From Caldifarciminota bacterium (GTDB lineage Bacteria > Hydrothermota > Tepidihabitantia > Tepidihabitantales > Tepidihabitantaceae), in assembly GCA_016935775.1 (NCBI GenBank), contig JAFGQF010000103.1, positions 1 through 8,664 of the forward strand: a stretch of 8,664 nt of DNA. The letters are read 5' to 3'. Numbering within the stretch: position 1 is the stretch's first letter; the number at the start of each line of letters is the position of its first letter. This document shows, piece by piece, positions 1 through 5,693 of the stretch. The notes beneath the pieces were generated by a model, which was given only the letters and a program-made list of their open reading frames with translations, made no database searches and was not told the origin of the DNA. Made by a program: the position numbers and the translations under genes.

Positions 1-626
1 ACCGACGGCAGCGCCGCCGGCAGCACCACCTTGCGGAACACCTGGCCGGGCCGCGCCCCCAGGGTCAGGGCCGACTCGATCCAGGTGTCCCTGACCCCGA
101 GCACGCCGTCCACCGTGTTGAGGAGGATCGGGAAGAACGCGCCGTAGAACAGGATGAACAGCATCCCGACCTGGACCGTGTCGAGAATCGTGTCCGAGTA
201 GCGCACCCCGAAGACGTTGACCACCGTCCAGGTCCGGAAGACCGCCATCGCAAACGGGATCCAGGCAATCGGGCAGAGCGGCCGAAACATCTCGACGAAC
301 GGCCCGACCACCCGCCGCACCAGCCGCACCCGGCCCATCACCAGCCCGAGCGGCACCGCGACCAGTGCGCCGAGCGTGAACCCGAGCAACACCCGGACAC
401 AGGAAACCGCCACGTTGTAGACCAGCGAGCCGGTCTCGAGCACGTTCTCGAAGGGGTGCAGCAACCGGTCCAGCACCACCGGCACCCGCGGCAGCAACCA
501 CGGGTTGTTCAGCCGGACCGCGGCGAACTGCCAGGCCACGATCAGCAGCACCGGCAGCACCAGCGCCAGGCCGATGCGGCCCAGCTTCCGGCCGGCTCCC
601 GGGCCGCGTCCCTCTTCCCCTGGCAT
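1..626 (-). CDS. ABC transporter permease, SsuC/TauC/NrtB type (3' end cut by window)
   Basis: This is the inner-membrane channel subunit of an importer. The 208 complete codons inside the window read as a typical BPD_transp_1 protein. Hydrophobic segments lie at about residues 17-36, 68-98, 118-130 and 152-172. The cytoplasmic EAA loop that contacts the ATPase lies at about 184-207, with Glu184, Gly190 and Leu202-Pro203 in their usual places. The ATG is 3 nt after the stop of the substrate-binding protein and has only a weak SD (AAGAGA), so translation is probably coupled to that gene. One oddity is about 20 extra residues (roughly 131-151, containing RTWTVVNVFGVRYSD) between two helices that are usually closely spaced in this family. 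The C-terminal part, about 50-60 residues judging by family length, lies beyond base 1. The family assignment is firm; the substrate is unknown. Confidence 0.93.
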   Translation of the reverse strand, partial: MPGEEGRGPGAGRKLGRIGLALVLPVLLIVAWQFAAVRLNNPWLLPRVPVVLDRLLHPFENVLETGSLVYNVAVSCVRVLLGFTLGALVAVPLGLVMGRVRLVRRVVGPFVEMFRPLCPIAWIPFAMAVFRTWTVVNVFGVRYSDTILDTVQVGMLFILFYGAFFPILLNTVDGVLGVRDTWIESALTLGARPGQVFRKVVLPAALPS

Positions 627-629
627 CGG

Positions 630-1757
630 CTATCTCTTGATACGCTTCGCGGCGCCGGCGAGCGCCTTCTCGAGCGGGCCGAAGTTGTAGGACAGCCGCT
701 CGAACTCCTCGCGACTGACGCCCTTCAGCCTGTCGCCGATCTTGTTCAGCCCGACCATCTCCTGATACCATACCCACATCCCGTCGCGGAACGCGACGTC
801 CGGCTCCATCGAGTAGCCGGACGTACCCATCGACGCAACCTCGAGCCCGGGTGTCGTGCCGATCCACCCGGCGGTGTACTCGGCCGCCTTCTCCGGCTCG
901 GTGTTGATGAAGTGGGAAGCGACCGCCATCAGCTCCAGGAACTTCTCGACCGCCCCCGAGTGCCGGGCGACCGCTGAATCGTTGCCGGCTATCGCGCAGC
1001 AGGGATGGTCCTTGAACACGCCCGGCGGCAGGTCGTGCAGCTCGGTCACGCAGCGGCCGAACCCCTTCTCCTCGGCGATGGCGCACCACGGGTTGTTCGA
1101 GACGTAGGCCGAAACCTGGCCGCTCTGGAGCGCGGCGTTCAGGTTCGCCTCCTCCTTGACGTTGACGAGCAGCACCTTCGCCGAGGTGTTGGCCTTGTCG
1201 CCGGTGTAGCTGATGCCCTCGTGGTCGAGCGCTCGCTGGAATATCAACAGCGCCACCGCCACCGGGCTCTTGTAGCCGACGTTCACCTGGCGCGGCTGGG
1301 CCTTGAGCCAGGCGACAAACTCCGGCCAGTTGCCGGCCGGCACCCCGGGATTGACGACCAGCATGTCGCCCTTGGAGTGCAGCGGGGCGATCATCCGCAT
1401 CGGCGAGCCCTTGTCCACGAAGAACTCGATCGCGGCGACCCCGCCGAAACCGATGTCGAAGGCGCCCTGGCTCATCATCGTCGGCATCTCGGTGCCGCCG
1501 CCCGCCTTGTAAAGCTCGACCTCGGCGACCTTCCTGCCGCCGTCAAACAGCTCGTAAAGTTCCCTGGGCCGGACCTCCTTCAGCCAGATGCCGTACAGGT
1601 CCTTGAAAGCCTCGCCGGCGTTGGCCGCCACGTAGAGCGCCGCGTGGTGGTCGTGACCGACGTGGCCGACCCTCAGCACCGTCGTTTCGGACGTGCCCGG
1701 GCAGGCGACGAACAGGACCGACGCGGCCACGACGGCCGCAAAGAGGACTCGTCTCAC
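630..1757 (-). CDS. ABC transporter substrate-binding lipoprotein, NMT1/SsuA-like
   Basis: This 375-aa exported protein should capture the ligand for the permease encoded 3 nt downstream. A signal sequence covers about residues 1-18, and VLFVAC ends in Cys19, which suggests lipid anchoring, although Phe at -3 is not ideal. The mature N-terminus has the NMT1-like strand and turn with a histidine patch (His32, His35, His37, His38). It is followed by a Gly/Met-rich segment (GGGTEMPTMMSQG) and the DIGFGG stretch that normally lines the pocket. A Cys-Cys pair follows in the sequence DHPCCAIAG. The start is GTG at 1757, chosen because a perfect AGGAGGT lies at 1763-1769 with a 5-nt spacer. NMT1/SsuA relatives carry sulfonates, nitrate, thiamine precursors and similar small molecules. 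The His and Cys residues might mean a metal or metal-complex ligand, but that is a guess. The family call is good; the ligand is unassigned. Confidence 0.9.
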   Translation of the reverse strand: MRRVLFAAVVAASVLFVACPGTSETTVLRVGHVGHDHHAALYVAANAGEAFKDLYGIWLKEVRPRELYELFDGGRKVAEVELYKAGGGTEMPTMMSQGAFDIGFGGVAAIEFFVDKGSPMRMIAPLHSKGDMLVVNPGVPAGNWPEFVAWLKAQPRQVNVGYKSPVAVALLIFQRALDHEGISYTGDKANTSAKVLLVNVKEEANLNAALQSGQVSAYVSNNPWCAIAEEKGFGRCVTELHDLPPGVFKDHPCCAIAGNDSAVARHSGAVEKFLELMAVASHFINTEPEKAAEYTAGWIGTTPGLEVASMGTSGYSMEPDVAFRDGMWVWYQEMVGLNKIGDRLKGVSREEFERLSYNFGPLEKALAGAAKRIKR

Positions 1758-1781
1758 GCACTACCTCCTGTTGGTTTGGTT

Positions 1782-1948
1782 CCCGGCTTCCGCCGGGCTG
1801 CTGTCAGAACGGGACGACCGTCCCCGGCAGGGCGGCTCAAGTGACACACCTCGCCGGGTCAGGCCGAGCGGGATTGTAACTGGGAAGAAGCGGGCGGCGG
1901 CCGCTTACGGGCAAACTGCCCGTGGTGGGACGGCTCAAGTTCGCCGTC
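1782..1948 (-). promoter_or_regulatory. Hairpin-rich 5' leader of the uptake operon
   Basis: The region between the predicted leftward promoter and the substrate-binding gene holds five short perfect inverted repeats. In transcript order they are: 1948-1929 (GACGGC/GCCGTC, 8-nt loop), 1923-1907 (ACGGGCA/TGCCCGT, 3-nt loop), 1906-1888 (AAGCGG/CCGCTT, 7-nt loop), 1824-1811 (GGGAC/GTCCC, 4-nt loop) and 1797-1782 (CCCGGC, GNRA loop GGAA, GCCGGG). The last ends 12 nt before the SD. The first three are almost contiguous. A 10-mer, CGGCTCAAGT on the plus strand, occurs at both 1833-1842 and 1931-1940. The pattern fits a structured leader such as a riboswitch or attenuator. High GC makes short hairpins common, and no known riboswitch consensus was recognised. 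Confidence 0.35.
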
Positions 1949-1983
1949 TCCAACACCGGCCGGCAGGCTTCGTCACGGCTGGT

Positions 1984-2012
1984 AACATACCGGAGAGGTA
2001 TGCCATTGTCAA
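1984..2012 (-). promoter_or_regulatory. Sigma70-like promoter for the uptake operon
   Basis: On the minus strand a perfect TTGACA (2012-2007) is followed after exactly 17 nt by TATGTT (1989-1984), a four-of-six match to TATAAT. Transcription would begin near 1977, giving a leader of about 220 nt before the GTG at 1757. It lies back to back with the rightward promoter for the GDT1-family gene. The assignment rests on sequence match only. Confidence 0.55.
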
Positions 2013-2026
2013 GTTCGGCCCAGGGT

Positions 2027-2054
2027 TTGACGCGGCCGACGCAACGCCTACCAT
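2027..2054 (+). promoter_or_regulatory. Possible promoter for the GDT1-family gene
   Basis: TTGACG (2027-2032) and TACCAT (2049-2054) are separated by 16 nt. The -35 matches five of six consensus bases and the -10 four of six. Transcription would begin near 2061, only a few bases before the SD, which leaves no room for a long leader. This is weaker than the leftward promoter beside it. Confidence 0.35.
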
Positions 2055-2074
2055 CTGGCCGTGAGGAGAACCCG

Positions 2075-2362
2075 ATGAACTGGAAACTGCTGCTCGCCAC
2101 CTTCGGCACCGTGTTCCTGGCCGAGCTCGGAGACAAGACCCAGCTCGCCACCCTGTCCTTTGCCGCCGCCAACCGGGGGGCGTTCTGGTGCGTGTTTGCC
2201 GGCTCGGCGCTCGCGCTGATTGCCACTTCGCTCATCGCTACCTTCGTGGGCGGCGCGCTCGCCCGCTACCTGCCGGTCCGCTACGTCAGCCTCAGTGCCG
2301 GGGTCCTGTTCATCGTCATCGGTGCCATCGTCGTCATCCGCACCCTCACGACCGCGACCTAG
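2075..2362 (+). CDS. GDT1/TMEM165 (UPF0016) family cation transporter, single-motif form
   Basis: This 95-aa integral membrane protein has three hydrophobic segments at about residues 4-18, 37-60 and 70-88. The signature E-x-G-D-K-T-Q lies at 17-23 (ELGDKTQ) in the first helix. Family members move Mn2+ or Ca2+ out of the cytoplasm. Eukaryotic members carry two such motifs, and compact bacterial members carry one and are thought to dimerise. The usual second half-size gene is absent next door, which suggests a homodimer. The ATG has GAGGAG at 2063-2068 with a 6-nt spacer; in-frame codons further upstream look non-coding. The gene converges with selD, whose stop is 49 nt away. A Mn exporter beside a ZIP importer would fit metal homeostasis, but the ion is inferred from the family only. 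Confidence 0.9.
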   Translation: MNWKLLLATFGTVFLAELGDKTQLATLSFAAANRGAFWCVFAGSALALIATSLIATFVGGALARYLPVRYVSLSAGVLFIVIGAIVVIRTLTTAT

Positions 2363-2376
2363 TCGCTGTCCGCTCC

Positions 2377-2401
2377 GGCCCGGGCCGCGCCTGGCCGGGC
2401 C
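2377..2401. terminator. GC-rich inverted repeat between convergent genes, possible bidirectional terminator
   Basis: GGCCCGG (2377-2383) pairs perfectly with CCGGGCC (2395-2401) across an 11-nt loop. It lies between the stop of the GDT1-family gene (2362) and the stop of selD (2412), where both transcripts must end. No real T-tract follows on either strand, so this is a weak intrinsic terminator at best and termination may be Rho-dependent. Confidence 0.35.
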
Positions 2402-2411
2402 TTCACGACGG

Positions 2412-3449
2412 TCAGGAGACAACTACCCTGCCGGAGCCACTCGTCACCCTGCCGATCGCCGTTGCCTTCCTCACTCCGGCGGCACGCAACGAATCCACGA
2501 ACCGCTCGGCCCGTTCCGGGGCAACGGCCACGAGCAGGCCTCCGGATGTCTGGGCATCACAGAGCAGGCGGCGCAACTCGTCGGGAACGGGCTCGGCGAA
2601 ATCGGCCCGGGTCGCGATGAAGCCGTAGTTCTTGACCGAGCCGTCCGGGAACCAGCCCTGCCGCGCGAGTTCCTCGACGCCGGGAAACAGCGGCACGGCC
2701 GCGGCATCGATGACGAGATCTATATCGCCGGCCTGGGCCATCTCCCAGGCGTGGCCGAGCAAGCCGAAACCGGTAACATCGGTTGCGGCACTGACCCCTA
2801 CCCGGCACATCACCTCCGCGGCGGCGCGATTGAGCCGGCACATCGACCGGTTGACCTCGGCAACCGCCGCCGGCGGCGCGATACCAGCACGGAGCGCGGT
2901 CGTGATGACGCCGGTGCCCAGGGGTTTGGTCAGGACCAGGACATCCCCGGGACGGGCGCCGACGTTCCGGATCACGCGGTCCGGGTGAACGAGCCCGATG
3001 GCCGCGAGCCCGAACTTCACCTCCACGTCCTTGATCGTGTGCCCGCCCACGACAACCGCTCCCGCCTCCCGTGCCTTGTCCCAGGCGCCAGCAAGGATTG
3101 CCTGGATGGTCCCGGCCTGGATTTCGAGCACCGGGTAGGCAACGAAACTGAGCGCGGCGAAGGGAACCCCGCCCATCGCGTAGACGTCCGAGAAAGCGTT
3201 GGCTGCGGCGACCTGGCCGAAGATGCGCGGGTTCTCGGCGACCGGTGTCATGATATCAATGGTCATTACCAGCGCGCGCTCGGAATCCAGTCGGTAGACG
3301 CCCGCGTCGTCGGCGGTATCGCCGCCGACCAGCAGGTCAGGATGGCGAAATGCCGGAAGCCGGGACAGGACCTGCGCGAGGTCTTCCTGGCAGACCTTGG
3401 CCGCGCAACCGGCAGCCCGGGTGTACTCCAGCAAGCTTCGTTCTTTCAC
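2412..3449 (-). CDS. selD: Selenide, water dikinase (selenophosphate synthetase)
   Basis: SelD makes selenophosphate from selenide and ATP in the cytosol, supplying selenium for selenocysteine, selenouridine in tRNA, or the selenium cofactor of some hydroxylases. The 345-aa protein is full length. Near the N-terminus AGCAAK gives the catalytic Cys15 (codon TGC, not UGA) and Lys18; the second, non-essential cysteine of the E. coli GCGCK loop is Ala here. Metal and ATP residues are present in GGDTADD (42-48), the TID stretch (63-65), NAFSDVYAMGG (84-94), GGHTIKD (135-141) and ATDVTGFGLLGH (222-233), with CDAQTSGG at 297-304 in the C-terminal AIRS-C domain. The start is GTG with AGGAGG at 3454-3459 and a 4-nt spacer. 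It is probably the last gene of an operon with zupT, 55 nt upstream. No selA, selB, selC, mnmH or yqeB is in the window, so the end use is not visible. Confidence 0.97.
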   Translation of the reverse strand: MKERSLLEYTRAAGCAAKVCQEDLAQVLSRLPAFRHPDLLVGGDTADDAGVYRLDSERALVMTIDIMTPVAENPRIFGQVAAANAFSDVYAMGGVPFAALSFVAYPVLEIQAGTIQAILAGAWDKAREAGAVVVGGHTIKDVEVKFGLAAIGLVHPDRVIRNVGARPGDVLVLTKPLGTGVITTALRAGIAPPAAVAEVNRSMCRLNRAAAEVMCRVGVSAATDVTGFGLLGHAWEMAQAGDIDLVIDAAAVPLFPGVEELARQGWFPDGSVKNYGFIATRADFAEPVPDELRRLLCDAQTSGGLLVAVAPERAERFVDSLRAAGVRKATAIGRVTSGSGRVVVS

Positions 3450-3504
3450 GGTCCCTCCTCAGCGTGCCGTCAGGCGGGTCGGCGCCGATTCCCGGAAGAC
3501 CTTG

Positions 3505-4269
3505 TCACGCCAGCATGGCGAGGCTCAGGGCCATGACCGCCATCCCGGCAATCGCGCCGACGATGGCCAGGTGCTCGTGCCCGTACGAATTGGCAACGGG
3601 CACGAGTTCATCAAACGAAATGAAAACCATCACGCCGGCCACCGCGGCCAGGACGTATCCCAGCACCACCGGCGTCAGGAACGGCATAAGCAGGAACGCG
3701 GCCAGGCCCGCCCCGATCGGCTCCGTGACCCCGGACAGGAACGACCAAACAAAGGCCTTCTTGCGAGACCCGGTCGCAGCGTAGATGGGGACCGAAACCG
3801 CCAGGCCCTCGGGGATGTTATGTATGCCGATCGCTACGGCAATCGCGACCCCGAGGCGCACGTCCTGCAACGCCCCGGCAAAAGCGGCCATCCCCTCGGG
3901 CAGGTTGTGAATCCCGATGCCCAGGGCAACCAACAGGCCGGTTCTCATCAGTACCGGCGAGCCGGGCCTGTTCAATCCCTCGCTCTTCTCGGCCTTGTAC
4001 TGGTGCGGTATCAGGAAGTCAAGCACCAGCATCAAAACCATCCCGCCGAAAAAGGCGCCGACCCCGGCCAGGTAACCAGCGGCTTCAATCCCGCGCGGCA
4101 GCAGCTCGACGAACGAAACCAGCACCATTACCCCGGCCGAGAACCCCAGGCTCAGCGCCATGAACCGCGGCCCCGGCCTCCTGACGACCAGGCCCAGCAG
4201 GCTGCCGATGGTGGTTGCCAGCCCGGCAAGTGCTGACAGAGCCAAAGCGACCCAGACGCTGCTGCCCAC
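3505..4269 (-). CDS. zupT: ZIP-family divalent metal importer, ZupT-like
   Basis: This 254-aa inner-membrane protein brings Zn2+, Fe2+, Mn2+ or similar ions into the cytoplasm. The two metal-site helices are clear: HNLPEG at 121-126 and HNIPEG at 150-155. FVELLP (53-58), GVTEPIG (180-186) and FDELVP (219-224) are also typical. About eight hydrophobic segments are present, and a charged loop at about 88-107 has only one His and is short for the family. The start is GTG at 4269, with a G-rich stretch (GGGGG) as a weak SD; 51 nt separate it from the radical SAM gene upstream and 55 nt from selD downstream, all on one strand, so the three are probably cotranscribed. Placement with selD may mean supply of a metal for a selenium- or Fe-S-dependent process, but that is inference. 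Confidence 0.93.
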   Translation of the reverse strand: MGSSVWVALALSALAGLATTIGSLLGLVVRRPGPRFMALSLGFSAGVMVLVSFVELLPRGIEAAGYLAGVGAFFGGMVLMLVLDFLIPHQYKAEKSEGLNRPGSPVLMRTGLLVALGIGIHNLPEGMAAFAGALQDVRLGVAIAVAIGIHNIPEGLAVSVPIYAATGSRKKAFVWSFLSGVTEPIGAGLAAFLLMPFLTPVVLGYVLAAVAGVMVFISFDELVPVANSYGHEHLAIVGAIAGMAVMALSLAMLA

Positions 4270-4320
4270 TAACCCCCGCCTTCGGAAAGGTACCTGTGAC
4301 CGGGCCGGGCCGGCCGGCGG

Positions 4321-5286
4321 TCAGTGGCCCTGGCCGCTGCCACGGAATCTCCGCAGGTAGAACAGCTTCCCGTCGTGCTCGACCTCGGCAATCTCACCCC
4401 GGGCAACCAGGCCATCGACAACCTGCCATTCCGCCCCGGCTTTTGCCAGCAGGTTCTCGACCGCGTCCCGGCGCATCGGGTGAACGGCGGTGATGCTCAG
4501 CAGGTCCGCCTCGGCGTCGCCGGTTGACGCGAATGCATTACCTTCGTAACCAATCAGGTACTCCAACCGGTCAACCTTGCCGCTCAGCAACTGGAAGGCG
4601 CGGTTCACCGTCTCCTCGTCGGGTGGCTGCCCGCGCTTCTCGGCCGGCGGCCGAATCGGCACTGCCAGGTAGGAAACGGACGGTTGCAGGCGGGCCAGGA
4701 AATCGCCCACCGCACCCACGCTCTCTTCCGTATCGTTCAGCCCCCTGACGAGCATCGTCTCGGTCGCCAGCGCGCCCGTGAAGTCGCCCGCGAACCGAAG
4801 CATCCCGTCCTGCACCGCCCCCGCCTGCAGGGACCGGTGCGGCCGGTTGACCCTGGTCCAGGTCTTCTCCGTGACCGCATCCACCTTGAGCGAAACCCAG
4901 TCCGCCTTCATCAACTCGGACCTGACATCCTCGCGCCCGAGCAGCGAGGCATTGGTTATCACCGCCACTTTCACGCCGGTCCGGCGCACCATTTCGATTT
5001 CCAGTCCGAGGTTGATGTCCAGAGTCGGCTCGCCGTCAGGCGCGAAGGTCAGGTAGTCGACCGGCTCTTTTCTGGAACGCACCTTGTCCAGCTTGTCGGT
5101 CACTGCGGCAAGCACTTCTTCCGGCCCGAAGAGCGACCGTCGCTCGACCTCCATGCGCAGCGTGCGCCCTACCTGGCAGTAGACACAGGAGTACGAACAG
5201 GCCTTTGGCTGGATGTTATTGATGCCCAGACTGTGCCCGAGCCTTCGGGAAGGAACCGGCCCGAACGCGAGCATCAGGTTGTTCAT
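4321..5286 (-). CDS. Radical SAM protein, COG0731 (TYW1-like) family, with C-terminal winged helix
   Basis: This 321-aa cytosolic Fe-S enzyme opens with the family hallmark FGPVPSRRLGHSLG (8-21). The radical SAM cluster motif CX3CX2C follows at Cys30, Cys34 and Cys37 (CSYSCVYCQ). SAM-contact motifs are GEPTLD (85-90) and TNASLL (111-116); a partial TIM barrel continues to about 245. Residues 262-315, beginning LLSITAVHP, look like a winged-helix domain ending in a beta hairpin, a fusion common in this COG and suggestive of nucleic-acid or partner binding. The reaction is not known for bacterial members; relatives include the wyosine tRNA enzyme TYW1, so a tRNA substrate is possible. The ATG has GGAGG at 5291-5295. 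It is probably the first gene of the operon with zupT and selD. No convincing promoter was found upstream; a lone TCTAAT (5362-5357) is the best -10 match. Confidence 0.9.
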   Translation of the reverse strand: MNNLMLAFGPVPSRRLGHSLGINNIQPKACSYSCVYCQVGRTLRMEVERRSLFGPEEVLAAVTDKLDKVRSRKEPVDYLTFAPDGEPTLDINLGLEIEMVRRTGVKVAVITNASLLGREDVRSELMKADWVSLKVDAVTEKTWTRVNRPHRSLQAGAVQDGMLRFAGDFTGALATETMLVRGLNDTEESVGAVGDFLARLQPSVSYLAVPIRPPAEKRGQPPDEETVNRAFQLLSGKVDRLEYLIGYEGNAFASTGDAEADLLSITAVHPMRRDAVENLLAKAGAEWQVVDGLVARGEIAEVEHDGKLFYLRRFRGSGQGH

Positions 5287-5386
5287 CGCACCTCCGGATC
5301 AACACAGAATCGCCAGCCACACCGACGGCCTTACGCCCCCCGCCCAACCCAATCTGATTAGACACCGCGGCCGGCCCGCCCGGTTC

Positions 5387-5408
5387 CCGGTGATGCTCCG
5401 GTGATACT
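5387..5408. repeat. Tandem 11-bp repeat (two copies)
   Basis: CCGGTGATGCT is followed at once by CCGGTGATACT, and by the start of a third unit, CCGG, at 5409-5412. It lies between the divergent radical SAM and secreted-protein transcription units and directly next to the palindrome at 5413-5427. It could be a regulator binding site or chance; only two full copies are present. Confidence 0.5.
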
Positions 5409-5412
5409 CCGG

Positions 5413-5427
5413 CGACTTGCCAAGTCG
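5413..5427. promoter_or_regulatory. Palindrome over the -35 region, operator candidate
   Basis: CGACTT and AAGTCG form a perfect 6-bp inverted repeat around GCC. The repeat fully contains the -35 hexamer TTGCCA of the predicted rightward promoter, a usual place for a repressor site. No regulator gene is adjacent. Confidence 0.35.
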
Positions 5428-5445
5428 TTCATCCTGGTGTAAAAC
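5417..5445 (+). promoter_or_regulatory. Sigma70-like promoter of the secreted-protein region
   Basis: TTGCCA (5417-5422, five of six) is followed after 17 nt by TAAAAC (5440-5445, four of six). The +1 would fall at about 5452, the first base of a possible GTG-started small ORF. It could also drive the genes from 5694 to 7722, with a leader of about 240 nt. The prediction is from sequence match only. Confidence 0.4.
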
Positions 5446-5451
5446 TCAAGG

Positions 5452-5616
5452 GTGAAGGCAAAGCAACTCGTCCGGCCGGCGCCGGTCGCAGCCGACCACA
5501 CCAACGAAGCCCTGCTCCGGGTCAAGCATTCCTGCTCCCGCGCCGCGGTCGTACTGCTGACCACTCTCGACCGCGTCAGTGGTGGCGTCGCTGATGCCAC
5601 GCAGAAAGCCACGTGA
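5452..5616 (+). CDS. Possible leaderless small ORF, 54 aa, unknown
   Basis: A GTG-started frame of 54 codons ends in TGA at 5614-5616. I do not recognise the product. It starts VKAKQLVRPAPVAAD and continues as a mostly helical-looking chain with Leu, Val and Arg spaced about as in an amphipathic helix, one Cys (residue 28), and no membrane segment. Third codon positions are GC-rich (about 41 of 53), as expected for a real gene here, but any frame in such DNA can look like this. No SD lies at the right distance; the predicted transcription start coincides with the GTG, so it would be leaderless. It could be a small protein, a leader peptide for the genes from 5694, a decayed gene fragment, or non-coding leader. 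Confidence 0.3.
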   Translation: MKAKQLVRPAPVAADHTNEALLRVKHSCSRAAVVLLTTLDRVSGGVADATQKAT

Positions 5617-5680
5617 AGCGCACATGGAACCGCCCGCAGTTTCGACTAGACTGGGGGCGTGCTCAGCGTCGCGAAACCAC

Positions 5681-5688
5681 AAGGAGGT
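5681..5688 (+). promoter_or_regulatory. Strong Shine-Dalgarno that fixes the start at 5694
   Basis: AAGGAGGT lies 5 nt before the ATG at 5694. It shows that translation begins there and not at the in-frame ATG at 5613, and this start puts a signal peptide at the very N-terminus. Confidence 0.85.
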
Positions 5689-5693
5689 GCCAA

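Noticed and set aside
1005..1844. Long plus-strand frame of 279 codons
   Set aside because: It lies antisense to the clear substrate-binding protein gene, has no recognisable motif and has the Arg/Pro/Gly-rich look of a shadow frame in GC-rich DNA.
1922..2074. Mn-sensing yybP-ykoY riboswitch before the GDT1-family gene
   Set aside because: This family is often controlled by that riboswitch, but its conserved GGGGAGUA-type core was not seen, and the best promoter leaves only about 14 nt of leader.
2412..3449. Selenocysteine (in-frame TGA) in SelD
   Set aside because: The catalytic codon reads TGC and the frame is open without any internal TGA.
2220..3536. Plus-strand frame of 438 codons
   Set aside because: It overlaps the GDT1-family gene out of frame and runs antisense to all of selD, whose conserved motifs are unmistakable.
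3397..4236. Plus-strand frame of 279 codons
   Set aside because: It is antisense to zupT; its Gln/His/Arg-rich composition is the mirror of membrane-helix codons.
5613..5693. N-terminal extension of the secreted protein from an ATG at 5613
   Set aside because: It has no SD, its extra residues are Arg-rich and unlike a signal peptide, and the perfect SD at 5681-5688 points to 5694.
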